The notes: a model not told the origin generated them from the letters alone. DNA of 64,000 nt from Platanthera guangdongensis (GCA_039583875.1 CM077151.1:118769519-118833518); one strand, 5' to 3'. Positions 1 through 11,813 are shown, counted from the first letter of the stretch. Program-made: numbers and translations.

Positions 1-461
1 TACGTAACTATTCTTTGCCAAAGGCTGAATTGGGTATCATTCCAAAAAGGAGTACTGAGGTTGCTGATATGTGTCCTGATATTATGATTATTAGTTATAT
101 CATTCCAAACTTGATGATATAATAGTCACAGCTTGTTGTATCATTCCAAACTTAATGATATAGCACAATTGTGAACGTTAAAAATAATCTTAATAATCGA
201 AGGAACATGGTTTGATTCTATGAAATCAATTATTCTAATTTTGTGTAAATTAGATAGAGATGCTGCTTTGGGATTTTTTCCTCCCAGTTAGAGTATTAAG
301 TTCACCCGCTGTTAGAACTAATCACTTTATTTCTACAAATGTTTGAATTCATAGAGATTTGTCTCATGACATTCTTGTTGTAATTGTTTGCAGGAAAAGT
401 GGAGATTGGAGGAGAGACAATTGATTTTGACCCAGATGATGATGATCTGCTTTTCGCTTAG
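1..461 (+). CDS. 3' end of an unrecognised plant gene (last two exons, partial)
   Basis: The window opens inside a coding exon. Reading from base 3, an open frame runs to a splice donor; the last exon is 394-461, preceded by a good acceptor (TTGTTTGCAG) and closed by TAG at 459-461. It encodes a very acidic tail, GGETIDFDPDDDDLLFA. The last exon needs an incoming phase of one base. Two upstream donors supply it: GTATCA at 34 (exon ends at 33; my preference, because the joined peptide stays hydrophilic) or GTTATA at 94. The intron holds three near copies of TATCATTCCAAA (about 35, 99 and 140). I do not recognise the family. A continuous 90-codon frame across 388-660 is an overlapping shadow. 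The exon assignment rests on splice sites and composition only. Confidence 0.5.
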
Positions 462-834
462 ATCAATTATCGGTTTGAGATTTCCAGTTTATTGTTTTTG
501 CATGTTTGGAACATCTGGTTTGAGTTTAGTATTTTGTCATCTAAAACTCATATTCATATTTCTGGAAAAACTCTTGTTTGTTTGGTCATTATTAACCTTT
601 TGGATAAGTAGCACCTTTCTTATGCTAACACTTATATACAATATAGGAGGAGATTGTTGAGGTATATTGATATTAGTATTTAATGGGCTACTTAACGGGT
701 TGGTTAGGATCCGATAGGAATCCAAACCCGTAGTCGGGGATTTAGGGTTTCGCCTATAAATACCCCGCTGGGGGCAACGAGTAGGCCATTCCAAAATAGA
801 TGGTCACGCGGATGCTTCGAGCACTCTAACATAT
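462..834. other. Intergenic; possible short copia LTR with TATA box
   Basis: No gene seen. A purine run (GGAGGAGA, 647-653) directly precedes TGTTGAGGTA at 655, as a polypurine tract precedes an LTR. A TATAAATA box lies at 755-762 and a possible LTR end (CTCTAACA) at 831. The 5-bp flanks (GAGAT and TATTC) do not match, so a solo LTR or TRIM is only a suggestion. Confidence 0.3.
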
Positions 835-1616
835 TCCATACTACACATTTCTGGATCTATATGCAAACCTTATTGGGGATTTCAAGAATCAACCCAACGG
901 AAATCCCTCAACATTCCACATTTTGGTAGGGGAAATCCATGCACATGCCAAAATAAGGACTTCACATTTCCAAGGAGGAACATCGTTACCCTTGGAGTTT
1001 TCTTTGGAGCCATGACAAAGTTTTTCTACGCGGATGGAAATGATTGTCTTCCTTTCCCCTTTACGATTCTAGCCTTGGCTCTTAATTCCATCCAGAAGTT
1101 CTTCTCCAACAACTCAACAAACTCCATCCTAGCACTAGCCGAGAGTTCTCTGCTCCATAACTGGGAAGCAAGGGAGAGAGAGAGAGAGAGAAAAGAAAAT
1201 AATGGTTTCCTCAATCCCATGCCTCTGCATATGTGGTCTCGGGTTTTATCACAGTCATACGATCTCTTCTCATCAAAACAAAGCAATGGCTCGAGCTGGA
1301 GCTGACAAAGTCAACCACCGCTCAGTAGCCGCACACCAGCCACCTGACACAAGTCGCCACTACGACGATATTTTATTTCGACAATTCGTCGAACGGAGTC
1401 AAGTTCGTCGAACGGAGTCAAGTTCGTCGAACGCAAATCGTCGAACAGGAGAGAATTCGTTGAATGAGTCTGAGTTCGTCGAACTAGTTTATAACACCTG
1501 ACAGAGCTATTTCGTCGAGCTCAGCTCGAAGCTTCGTCGAGCTCAGCTCGATGCTTTTCGTCGAGCTCAGCTCGACTTTTAGCCTGTTACCTCCAACTCC
1601 TTTTTAGGGTATTACA
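835..1616 (+). mobile_element. Element I: relic of the F-family LTR-like element
   Basis: Bases 851-1014 align by eye with 32554-32716 inside element F (both begin CTGGATCTATATGC and both contain GGTAGGGGAA and a GTTACCCT/ATTACCCT block). The right end, TTTTTAGGGTATTACA at 1601-1616, matches F's terminus TTTAGGGTGTTACA. Between them lies a purine-rich stretch with (GA)n at about 1173-1191 and a palindrome array (1371-1579), in the same position as F's right arm. The left arm is missing. Short open frames here have no recognisable domain and I treat them as non-coding. Confidence 0.55.
1371..1579. repeat. Array of TTCGTCGA / TCGAGCTCAGCTCGA short palindromic repeats
   Basis: TTCGTCGA-type units recur about eight times. 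The first five are followed by variable bases (ACGGAGTCAAG twice, then diverged). The last three carry the interrupted palindrome TCGAGCTCAGCTCGA. The array sits just inside the right end of element I, where F carries its own palindromic array. Confidence 0.75.
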
Positions 1617-3176
1617 GAGGAGGCCTGCTGAGCGGTGGCAGAGGGCCAATCCCCGGTCGACGCGTCGCGGGCGGCTGGGCCGCTGGTAGTTGTGTGCGGT
1701 TGTACGAGTTTGGTCGAACCGGCTCGGGGAGCCATCTATTATTATTATTATTAGTTGAATTTAATTAATTTAAAATAAAAATAAGATACGAAAATTTGAA
1801 AAATTTGAATAGTTATTCACTCTCCATTGGAGAATGAAAAGCTACTTATAGGGCGATGCCCATAACAGTTGGTTAAAAATATCACTCTCATTGAATATAC
1901 GTTTAGCACGATAACAGTTACGACTATCCTCAAGAAAAAAATAATTTAGACATAAAAGTGAATGAAGTTCACGAACGACATAATATTTATAGTTAAAAAG
2001 TAAAACTGAGAATGGATTGATTGGCTTTAAATAATAGTAGAATTTTGTAAGTTTTATTATTGTGATTTCTTTATATAAACAGTGGCAAACACGACTACTT
2101 CCATCTTACATACAAGAGCGGCATGTCCTAATCGTGACATATGCACGGATTCTTATTTTTATTAATTAATTAATATAATTTAAAATAAACATATTATCAA
2201 TTAATTATTACAGAAAATAATTATACATCACTTTTTTAATATAAAAAATATCATCTTTATACATATATATTTTTAGTATATTTCATTTACCTTTCTCGAA
2301 AATACCACCGCCATTGCTAATGACACCGTATTATAGTAGGACCAAGTAGGTATATGAAATATATTAAAAAAAACTTGACTTTTTGAATTTCTAGGATTAC
2401 TTTTAATTTTAGAATATGAAATAATTATTTGAATAAGAGTCTGTATTTCATAATTTTGAATGTTTGTTGAATGACAACTTTATTTCATTTTAATATTTTA
2501 AGATAATAAAATATATTTGATTTATAATTTAGTAAAAATTTGTAGAAATGATATGAATGAATAAAACACGGTTTCAAAAACCGGACATGAGATATCTAAT
2601 ATCTTTATTGATTGTTCAGCCTTGTGTGTTATAAGTTTGGAATCGAGGAGCGGAGGAGGTCATCTCTGCGTTTCGGTGCAGCAAGGAATATCTTTTCTAT
2701 TATTAATTCGTTATTTATGACGAAATTTGAATTATTCCCTTTTTCAAAATAAATAAATCACAATTACTATATTTATTTACTAAATTACTAGTGTGAAAAG
2801 GTAATAATATTTATGCTTCTTATGGCATGATGGTGGCAGTTGTGGACAGGATGAACATGAACAGCTGTTCTGTTCTGTTCTTTGCTTAAAAAAATTCATG
2901 CATTTTATACTCAAAATTAATTTATTTTTATGAAAGCGATCATAATTTTTGTCTTGTCAAACATACATTTTATGATAATGATATTTTTGTTGAAACTCAT
3001 CAAAGCAAATATATAAGTCTGTGTCAAACGAAATATTAGCCGTTGCCTCGAAAACTTGCTAACGCGAGCCATTCAGTTCTTGTTAGTTTATTATGGTGAT
3101 GAATATATGTATTCCGATTTCAGTTATATGTAGGTCGTGCAATCACATAACGGCTACGCACAGTAGTGCAGGCCGA
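1617..3176. other. AT-rich intergenic DNA, no gene seen
   Basis: Apart from a GC-richer 100 bp at 1617-1730 and an (ATT)n microsatellite at about 1735-1755, this is AT-rich sequence with no open frame of note, no splice-site-bounded exon and no terminal repeats that I could match. Confidence 0.6.
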
Positions 3177-3184
3177 GTTTTTAC

Positions 3185-3677
3185 TAGGGCTGATATCGAG
3201 TCGAGTTCGAATGATTTAGGGTCGGCTCGAAATCGAAATTTTTGAGTCAAATTCGGCTCGAAATCGAAATTGATTTCGAGTCGAGTTGGCTCGACTCGAA
3301 ATGACTCGATTGTGAGTCGGCTCGAAATCAAATCAAACCGGCACGAAATTGAGCAAATTTTCTCTTAATTTCTAATCGGCTCAAAATTAAATTGGACGAC
3401 CTCTAAATTTAGCAACTGAAACACTTAAAGCATTTACTCTTTTTTTAGGTTTATTCTTTAGTGTTTTTATTTTTAAAAAGAATATTTAAATAAATAAATA
3501 GTATTTTTAATCAATTTGAGTTGATTTGAAATATTTTTCGAGCGATTCAGAGCTGACTCGAAATCAACTCGAAATCAGATTCGAGTAAAATTGACTCGAC
3601 TCAAATAATTTTAACCGATTCTGATTCGACTCAATATTCGACCGACTTACGAGTTTCGAATAATATGCTCAGCCCTA
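3185..3677. mobile_element. hAT-type MITE with TCGA-rich interior
   Basis: The termini are inverted: TAGGGCTGA at 3185-3193 and TCAGCCCTA at 3669-3677. The flanks are similar 8-mers, GTTTTTAC (3177-3184) and GCCTTTAC (3678-3685), a 6/8 match that fits an aged 8-bp hAT target duplication. At 493 bp with no open frame it is non-autonomous. The interior is built of diverged GACTCGAAAT / TCGAGTCGAG units, some facing each other, for example TTTCGAGTCGAG and CTCGACTCGAAA around 3269-3301. Confidence 0.7.
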
Positions 3678-3837
3678 GCCTTTACTGGTTCCCATTTTCC
3701 TATGATTTTTATTTTGACATTCATTTATCTTTGGACTGTACATACATTAAAATGACATTCATATCACAACACCCTTTATTATTGATGGGGTCTCCACGAA
3801 ATTTCCTAACCGATCCAATCCAAGTGCGAAAGGGCAC

Positions 3838-4125
3838 GATCAGACCGATGGTATGACGAGAATCGCAAGCACCCAAGGAGATCGGGAAGGCACGCCGGTA
3901 CGCGCATAAGCGCGCGTGGCTGCGCCCCGCGCGGGTGCGCACGCGCGAACTGTGCATGCTTGGCCTACGCGCGCGGCAGGGCCGCGCGCGCGGCCACCCT
4001 GTGCGGCCTCTAGGCCGCGCGCTTACATGACCAACCTGTGCCGCCGCCGGCGAACCCCGGTCGCCCCCTTCGCCGCCCACCACCTCCGGGCCGCCCGAAC
4101 TGCCCGGGGAGAAGGGGCATATTGT
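3838..4125. other. CpG-rich block with GCGCGC repeats
   Basis: A sharp rise in G+C within AT-rich surroundings, with many CGCGCG/GCGCGC runs and phrases such as GCCGCGCGC repeated at 3990-4022. Open frames exist on both strands (to 157 codons) but they are Ala/Arg/Pro-rich products of composition and show no domain. It may be part of a further repeat family or a capture; I cannot assign it. Confidence 0.4.
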
Positions 4126-4968
4126 AAAATCAGGTACACATACATGCACAACTAAAAAAAATTGCAGGTATACAAGAATACAAAATAACCACAAAATTTA
4201 TATACTGAAAATATAAATTCAAATATAAAGAAAAATAGGAGAAAAATGACCGTCCGGTGAATACGCCGAGGATGCACCAGACATGTACGATCTCCGTCGA
4301 GAATCTGAGATCTGGACTGCAATCCACCTTGCGGACGCACAAGGTTCACCGAACCTTCAACGTTGAAGTCTGATATTCAACCGCACCACCATCGGAGAAC
4401 AACGCCGCCACCGGAGAACAACGCCACCGCTGGATAGAAAACCACTGTCGTGGTTAACTACACCCACACACGCCGTCGACACCACACCACTCCCTCCAAA
4501 GAACGTCCACTGCAACGCCGACGACAAACTCTAACAAGCCAGCAACAACTCCCTCTCTCAACGCCGACGGCTACCTCTTCCAAGACCGGCACAACACCCA
4601 AGGCCAACGACCTCTTTGAGTGCACGAGCGAGAGAGAGAGAGGGGCGGAGGACTCTCAGAGGCGTCTCTTCTCCATGCCACAGGCGGCTTGCTCCTCACG
4701 GCTAATCCATTGGAGGGATTATTAAACCTACGTTTTAAAGTCATCTAAAAGTAAAGGTGTTAACGGGTCCGGATTCGGATCCGGGTTGGATCCGGATCCG
4801 CACCAATAAGGGAAAACCACAATCTATCACCTTCGTTCGGGATCCGGAGCCACCACATACACCTGCACAAAACATCATCTGCACTAGACATCGACTGCGT
4901 GAAGCAACACTTCACGTAGCACGATCTGCACGAAGCAAGAGTCTGCACAAAGCACCACCTCAAGTCTG
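4126..4968. other. Intergenic, no gene supported
   Basis: Contains (GA)n at about 4627-4642, clustered GGATCC/GGATCCG words at 4770-4800 and a CCACC/ACACC-rich stretch. The open frames (60-91 codons) are low-complexity Thr/Arg/Pro-rich and overlap on both strands. The right part may belong to the copia remnant that follows. Confidence 0.4.
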
Positions 4969-4969
4969 A

Positions 4970-6549
4970 GGTGTCAGCCGACCTGCTCCAGTCGACTCAT
5001 CCTTACTCGGGCTTAACCTCTGAATGTCGACACAACTGGATCACTGATACTGACTCACCTAGTCAGATTACCAGAAGTGTGATCCCTTGCACCACCTCGA
5101 CCATCAACTCTGTCAGCCGCAGAAATCACGGGCACACCAACTTTCATTGTGGTCCCCATCAGCCGGTACAGACTACCGCACTGTATAGCTCGCATGAGCA
5201 CGGTGCTTCCTCACGTCACCGTCAGAACTCCACCTCTCGCCGCAAAACTGCATCCTTTGCAGTCTAGTCTTGCCAGCGATATCAAATTCGTGCGCATCTT
5301 GGGTACCAGATGCACCCGCTTAAGCTATCTGAGGGTGACAGAGCAGTGTGTGGCCTTGATCATCTCTGCATCTGAGCAAATGTGCTGCAAAGCACCAGAA
5401 TCCAATATCAAGCTATCTGAGTCACATGGACTCTCAATGATAAGGAGAAACACATCACTATCATCTGCGGATCTGGCCCGTGCACTTCCAGATCCCCTTT
5501 TGAACAGCCTCCCTCGTCGTCCTCCTACTGCCAAAGCATGCTCACCCTCAGAAGCGGGGTCTAACAACATCTGACTGAACAGTAACGCAGACGTGATCTG
5601 CTCCACGTCTATTGTATCCTTCCCATACAACAGGGTAGTCTGCATGTGCTTATACGACGCTGAGATAGGTAAGAATCAATAAGGCCTTGTCTTCTTTCTC
5701 CACCTTCACCCAACCACATGCAGTTGGCTTAAAAATCCAGATCTGTTTCCTACAGGTAATCTCCCTTCTGAAATTGCCGAATCCAGGTGATAATACAATC
5801 TGGATTTGCAGAGATCAACTACTAAAGGTGATGGCTTGCCGGCGATGAAGATCTGGAACTCCGGCAGATCTGAAGATCTGAAACTCCGGCTGGTCAAGAT
5901 CTGCAACCAGTGGTCTGTTCTGTGACAGAGGAACAGAGCGATCAGGATCTGCAATAGCCGGAGAGAAAAAAAAACACCCGGATCTACAGGGCCCTCCTTC
6001 TCCTTCAGCGACGAGCTTCAAGTTTCACGACATCCAGCGTCGACTTCTTTTGTGCTGGCGAAAACGCTGATAGGGGAAGCAACGTCGACAAGAGGGAGAA
6101 GCGCTATCGTTCGGCGAACAGAGATGGCGAAACACCTCGCGATCCTTGCACAGCGGCGACGGGCTCGAACTGCGGAAACCGGGAGCGGCTACGTGCGGCG
6201 GGAAGACGTGAGCGTGCGATCTTTGCGAAATCGCAGAACCCCGTGAGCGGCGGATTCGCGAACGAGAGACGACGGCGGAATCAAGAGCGGTGGAATCGGG
6301 AAATCGCCGAACGACGGAGCGGGGTGCGACGGAATCGCGAAAAACGCAGAGAGCGAAACCCTAGCCGGATACTTTGAGAATGTAGAAGGGTACTCCGCTC
6401 AAAGTATTCTACCATACCCTATCTAAGTATGAAATAGAGTATATATAGTACTTCCAGCTTAGGGCCAAACCCTAGAATGACACGAAACCCGTTAACTTAT
6501 TCCGAGTCGGCCTCGACACGTGCGGACATATTATTGAATAAACCTAACA
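4970..6549 (-). mobile_element. Degraded Ty1/copia remnant
   Basis: Minus-strand translation gives recognisable copia gag and protease/pre-integrase pieces (4985-5710). Reading leftwards from 6549 the minus strand begins TGTTAGGTTTATTC and carries a TATA-like ACTATATATACTC around 6430, as expected of a 5' LTR. I could not find the priming site or the second LTR, so the right boundary is inferred. The boundary coincides with the left end of the duplicated block starting at 6550. Confidence 0.5.
4985..5710 (-). pseudogene. Copia gag / protease / pre-integrase fragments
   Basis: On the minus strand, 5710-5640 reads as the copia gag stretch around EEDKALL-type residues, followed by LLYGKDTIDVEQITSALL. 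The zinc knuckle is missing. A protease-like ILDSGALQHI then appears (the usual active site is DSGA), and in another frame VHLVPKMRTNLISLARLD and CGSLYRLMGTT, typical of the pre-integrase region. Several stops and frame changes separate these, so nothing full length can be made. The gag N-terminus, integrase core and RT are absent. Confidence 0.65.
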
Positions 6550-7976
6550 TATATTACCTTTCGGCCCTACATATTGTCTTGGAAACCTAGCTCTTCCCTT
6601 ATAATTCTAATTATTTTGGAGCCAGCAAAAATAATATGAATTAGCAAAAAATAAACTTTTCACCTAATTATTCCATACATTGACTTTGTTAAAGCTAATA
6701 TAGACACCAATAGTGATACATTTGTATAAAAATTGTAATTGGGTATCCCCATTCAAATATGTTATCTCCATCTTTGCCATTTTATTATAAATTGATCGCA
6801 TTATCGCGATGTTGCTATCTCTTTTCTTCAAAGCCGATAGTTTATTTCTAAATTTTACCCCGACAGAACATACAACAATAGAGACCATTACTTGAAGTTC
6901 AAAATAAAGTATTTAGGGCTTAGGTTCCTGATCAAGAGCTAACTTTGCATATAACTTAGTTACAGCTGTCTGGACAGTCAAAATCCCTAAACCAAGGGGA
7001 GAACAACGCAAAAACAATGGAGAAAGAAGAATGTCAAAATGGATAAATATAGGAATGTTGAAATGGATAAATATAGGAATGTAGAAATGGAGGCTATTAC
7101 CTGATAATGGAGGACTTTCAACCTGGACGTCGGCGGATAATTCGGCGCATAAATGGAGGAACCTGCGTCACAAGGAGCCCCGTCAACGACAAGAGGGAAG
7201 AGCATACGTGGGGAGAGGAATGCTGACACAGGGAGGCTCATCGACGAGAGCATGACTGGAAATCGAAACTTGGACGACGATCAGTTCTCTCGGGGCTGTG
7301 ATCAGCAGGGTTTCTCCAAGTTGCGAGCGTGCTTTTCTCTAGGCGTGCGGGAAAATGGTTTGCACATATCAAAGTATATGGTGCATAAGGTATTTCTCAG
7401 AGAGGAAATGGTATGAGAACGAAAAATAAGATTAAACAATAGATACAAGTAAAAAAAAATCTAAGCATTTAAGATCTGTTTGCTCGGCCGTTTAATTGGT
7501 TTAAAACTGTACCAGGATTCTCTTCATTTGAGTCCAAATGGATAATATCTATTTTACGATCCAAATTAAATCGTGTGTGATTCGATGATTTTAATATTCT
7601 CATTATTTTATATCTTTTATTTAATACAAAATTCATGCACCTTTAGATAAATTAAGAACCAATCTTCCCAATGAAAATGATTTCCATTTGGGGTCTAAAA
7701 TGAAGAGGATCCCGATCCTTTAAAACATTGGTGTAGTCGAGCAGGTCAAAAACAATATGCTTACGTAGTTTTGAGCCTCTATTCCGCAGGTTCGAATTTG
7801 GCGAGTCCGACATACCTAGAACATGGTGAGAATGAAGTATTTTCTTTCTCTAAATAGCATTTTTAAGTATCCAAAAATTGATTTTGCGAAAATAAATTAT
7901 GGTATTTTTGCAATTATTTTAAGTACCCACTTGTTCATATTCGCATTATTTTTGAAAAATTCAATGCGGAATTTTC
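6550..7976. repeat. 1.4 kb direct repeat, copy 1
   Basis: Nearly the same as 8289-9697: both start TATTACCTTTCGGCCCTACATATTGTCT and both end near TATTTTTGAAAAATTCAA. Identity by eye is about 96-97%; a roughly 20-bp segment at about 7568-7587 is absent from copy 2. Inside is a minus-strand 88-codon frame (7253-6987). Its first 51 codons resemble a first exon ending at a donor-like CAG|GTAATAG near 7101; what follows is a tandem GGATAAATATAGGAATGT repeat. A pol-III-like pair lies at about 7735-7800 (TAGTCGAGCAGG as box A, GGTTCGAATT as box B), suggesting an embedded tRNA-derived SINE piece. No known protein domain. Confidence 0.75.
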
Positions 7977-8288
7977 GTAATGTTTTGATCCATTGAGTTG
8001 ATGAGCCATACATTTCTCTTGTGAAAGAAAAATGATAAATATGAAAAAACTCTTTAACGTGTTGGCAATACTGTTTAAACTTGAATACACGTGGACTAAT
8101 TTTGTGCGTATATAAAAAATTATAAGTACAGATCAAATTATTATGTGCAAACAAAACTAAGATCATTCAAAATCATTTCACATAATATTACGTAATAGTT
8201 CGAATTAATACTAAACTATAAACTTTAGGTTGAATTTTTGCATCTTTAACAAAATTATGTAACTCTAATTTTTATGTGCATACTTTAT
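7977..8288. other. Spacer between the two direct repeats
   Basis: AT-rich, 312 bp, no recognisable gene or terminal repeat. Confidence 0.6.
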
Positions 8289-9697
8289 ATTACCTTTCGG
8301 CCCTACATATTGTCTAGGAAACCTACCTTTTCCCTTATAATTCTAATTATTTTGGCGCCAGCAAAAATAGTATGAATTAGCAAAAAATAAATTTTTCACC
8401 TAATTATTCCATACATTGAGTTTGTTAAAGCTAATATAGCCACCAATAGTGATACATTTGTATAAAAATTATAATTGAGTATCCTCATTCAAATATGTTC
8501 TCTCCATCTTTGCCATTTTATTATAAATTGATCACATTATCACGATGTTAGTACTCCCTCTTTTCTTCAAAGCCGGTAGTTTATTTCTAGATTTTACCCC
8601 GGCATAACGCACAACAATAGAGACCATTACTTGAAGTTCAAAATAAAGTATTTAGGGCTTAGGTTCCTGATCAAGAGCTAACTTTGCATATAACTTAGTT
8701 ACAGCTGTCTGGACAGTCAAAATCCCTAAACCAAGGGGAGAACAACGCAAAAACAATGGAGAAAGAAGAATGTCAAAATGGATAAATATAGGAATGTTGA
8801 AATGGATAAATATAGGAATGTAGAAATGGAGGCTATTACCTGATAATGGAGGACTTTCAACCTGGACGTCGGCGGATAATTCGGCGCATAAATGGAGGAA
8901 CCTGCGTCACAAGGAGGCCCGTCGACGACAAGAGGGAAGGGCATACGAGGGGAGAGGAATGCTGACACAGGGAGGCTCATCGACGAGAGCATGACTGGAA
9001 ATCAAAACTTGGACGACGATCAGTTCTCTCGGGGCCGTGATCAGCAGGGTTTCTCCAGTTTGCGAGCGTGCTTTTCTCTAGGCGTGCGGGAAAATGGTTT
9101 GCACATATCAAAGTATATGGTGCATAAGGTATTTCTCAGAGAGGAAATGGTATGAGAACGAAAAATAAGATTAAACAATAGATACAAGTAAAAAAAATCT
9201 AAGCATTTAAGATCTATTTGCTCGGCCGTTTTATTGGTTTTAAAACTGTACCAGGATTCTCTTCATTTGAGTCCAAATGGATAATATCTATTTTACGATC
9301 CAAATTGATTTTAATATTCTCATCATTTTATATCTTTTATTTAATACAAAATTCATGCACCTTTAGATAAAGTAAGAACCAATCTTCCCACTGAAAATGA
9401 TTTCCATTTGGGGTCTAAAATGAAGAGGATCCCGATCCTTTAAAACACTGGTGTAGTCGAGCAGGTCAAAAACAATATGCTTACGTAGTTTTGAGCCTCT
9501 ATTCCGCAGGTTCGAATTTGGCGAGTCCGACATACCAAGAACATGGTGAGAATGAAGTATTTTCTTTCTCTAAATAGCATTTTTAAGTATCCAAAAAATT
9601 GATTTTGCGAAAATAAATTATGGTATTTTTGCAATTATTTTAAGTACCCACTTGTTCATATTCTGATTATTTTTGAAAAATTCAACTCAGAATTTTC
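8289..9697. repeat. 1.4 kb direct repeat, copy 2
   Basis: Second copy of 6550-7976 in the same orientation. The 88-codon minus-strand frame is retained (8992-8726) with only two visible residue changes, and the overlapping plus-strand 87-codon frame (8892-9155) is retained too. The pol-III-like boxes recur at about 9455-9520. The right end runs into a large inverted repeat centred near 9750. The edges do not look like LTR ends (no TG...CA), so this is better read as a segmental duplication than as an LTR pair. Confidence 0.75.
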
Positions 9698-9980
9698 TGT
9701 TACGACAGGAAATTTTCCAGTCGGAAAATTATTGTTCCGACTGGAAAATATTCGACTGAAAAAATTCTAGTAATAACAAAAAATTCTGACTGAAATTTTT
9801 CCAGTCATAAATAAAATATGGACAAATACGTACTTAAAATGATTATAAAAATACCATAATTTCTATTCTATATGATTTCGAACAAACTCAATTTTAGGGA
9901 TACTTAAAAATGTGATTAAGAAGAGAAATAATTCACTTGCACATATTTATAATATGTTCGACCCACCATGAAATTTTTCC
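9540..9980. repeat. Large imperfect inverted repeat with a perfect central hairpin
   Basis: Left arm about 9540-9680 (CATGGTG ... AAGTATCC ... TATGGTATTTTT ... TTTTAAGTA) reappears inverted at about 9815-9980 (TACTTAAAA ... AAAAATACCATAATTT ... GGATACTTAAAAATG ... CACCATG), diverged. The centre carries a perfect hairpin: 15-bp arms at 9712-9726 and 9735-9749 around an 8-base loop. The left arm is also the end of duplicated copy 2. Confidence 0.6.
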
Positions 9981-10889
9981 TATTCCACACCACAAAGAGA
10001 GCCCTTCATTAATCAATATGACTCTCATTCAAACAAATACTACCAAAATGAAGAAAAAATAGTTGGTGGGATAACATTGCACAATTTTATATTGTTTATG
10101 GGATACAAATGTTGAACTTCACTTTTTAAATAAAGAGGCATAATTTATTGATTAAAACAAAATAAATGTATGAAATTAATGAACATGTTCGATCAACCAC
10201 AAATTAATCTGGAACTGAAATAAATACTATCAACGTGAACTTAAACGAGGAGGATCTTGATACACGCTCAACATAAAATGCTGTCTAATATAACATCACA
10301 TACACTCTATCACAATATACACAATGCGAGGGAATGCATAGTTATATACAACATGAATTATTGGGTGCACAGTGATAAATTTTAGGCACTCTGAAATATT
10401 ATGTGTTGTGAAATATGGATCATATACATTTGTAGCATTATATACTCTATTTCACAATGTATAAATTAATAATTTAAAGTTTCATACAGGTACAATGTAT
10501 ACACAAAGTTTCACATGTAGTGAGTGCAAAACATGCAACATATACAGTGACAGATTCAGAAAATTATAAATAGGGTGCATAAAATAATTCCAAGTATAAT
10601 AGTACATAGAATATTACATTGAGCGGAGGTGAGTAGGCCGGCTGCAAGTTGAAAATTATTTTTTGGGGTGCACATAGCTGAATTTGATATAGTCTATGAA
10701 TAAATAAATTTGATTTGTCGATATCCAAATTTTAATTTGCTTATAACAAGTCACAAAAAAGAGTGTTAGCGTCCTTTGACCTCCTCTCATCATGAATCCG
10801 CATAGATCACATATATACACATAATAATTACAATGTAGAGAACTAGAATGATAGTCTATACATTGTATGCAGAGTGTGTAAGCAATGAC
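9981..10889. other. AT-rich intergenic DNA, no gene seen
   Basis: No open frame with a recognisable domain and no matched terminal repeats. A minus-strand 165-codon frame overlapping the right edge (11153-10656) is low complexity and rejected. Confidence 0.55.
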
Positions 10890-11650
10890 TATGACTTCGT
10901 TTGTTCTGGTGGTGGCGGTGAGAAAGGAGCAACGTTGGGAACGGAGCTTTGAGAAAGGAGCTCCGGACAGTTGCCGGAAAGGAGCGTTGGATCGGCTGTG
11001 GCGTTGAAAAAGGAGCAACGTTGGGGTGAGAACGTGCGAACCAAACAGTTCCCAGAAAAAAACGACGCTGCGGCTAGAACTCAACGGAGCTACATCGTGG
11101 AAACAAACGGACCCTATGTAGTATTTGTAGCATGTACACAATAGAAATTGCAATAGGTAAATGCTCCGTTTGGTACGATGGTGACGGTGGTGAATATTGT
11201 GATTATGAATAGTTGTACGTGAACCACTAATCTTACATGAGAAATTTCATCAATTGTTTGATCAACTAATTTTCTTTTCTTGTCGGCAGTCAAAACCACT
11301 GTCATGTCAACATACGTTAGAAGCGGTCTTTAATTGAGAAGAAGCGGGCGGGCGGGAGAAGAGAAAGACCATTCCTCCAAGTAATTTCATTTTTACGGAG
11401 TGTAATGATGAAGACTTCGTTTGAATGAGCGGTGATGGGAGGAGCAAGCGGGTCCAAACGGAGCTTTCGAATCGGAGCCGGAGGAGGGGGGACACGGGTT
11501 GAAACAGAGCGGCAGGGGGGGAGGGGGGTTCCTCCTTGTTGCGGGTGCAAATGGTGCAAACGGAGACGGAGCTTCGTTTAGTTAGCCGCTGTCCGGCGGT
11601 ATTTGCTCCAAATGCCGCCCGAAAACGCTGAACCAAATGAAGCTGAAAAA
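10890..11650. mobile_element. Possible pair of small terminal-inverted-repeat elements
   Basis: Two adjacent GC-richer segments are bounded by loosely inverted ends: TTCGTTTGTTC at about 10894 facing GGAAACAAACGGA at about 11099-11112, and GCTCCGTTTGGT at 11163 facing ACCAAATGAAGC at about 11632-11643. The ends resemble those of PIF/Harbinger-like MITEs, but I found no clear TTA/TAA target duplication. Arg/Ser-rich frames inside are compositional. Confidence 0.3.
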
Positions 11651-11813
11651 ACGAGACCCGATCAAATTGTGTTATCTATTTAAAAATAGTAATTTTTTTT
11701 TATTTCAAAACAACACAACCCACATATATTTTTTAAATTATTAACGTGCTCCAATAAATACATGTACATATGTAATACGTTAGAAGCTCAACATATTATT
11801 TATATTATATTAA

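Noticed and set aside
655..831. Solo copia LTR (TGTTGAGG ... CTCTAACA) with TATA box
   Set aside because: The flanks GAGAT and TATTC do not match and no second copy is in the window; kept only as a possibility in the intergenic entry.
3721..4194. 157-codon minus-strand frame and overlapping plus-strand frame
   Set aside because: Ala/Arg/Pro-rich products of the CpG-rich block, open on both strands because stops are rare at this composition.
7730..7815. tRNA gene
   Set aside because: Box A and box B words are present but the arms do not form a cloverleaf by eye and the B box lacks its final C; at best a tRNA-derived SINE remnant.
6550..9697. Read as an LTR pair of one element
   Set aside because: Edges lack TG...CA, no priming site or purine tract follows, and the 312-bp spacer has no internal coding.
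10656..11153. 165-codon minus-strand frame
   Set aside because: Low-complexity Ser/Cys-rich translation of a repeat-like region, no domain, no splice context.
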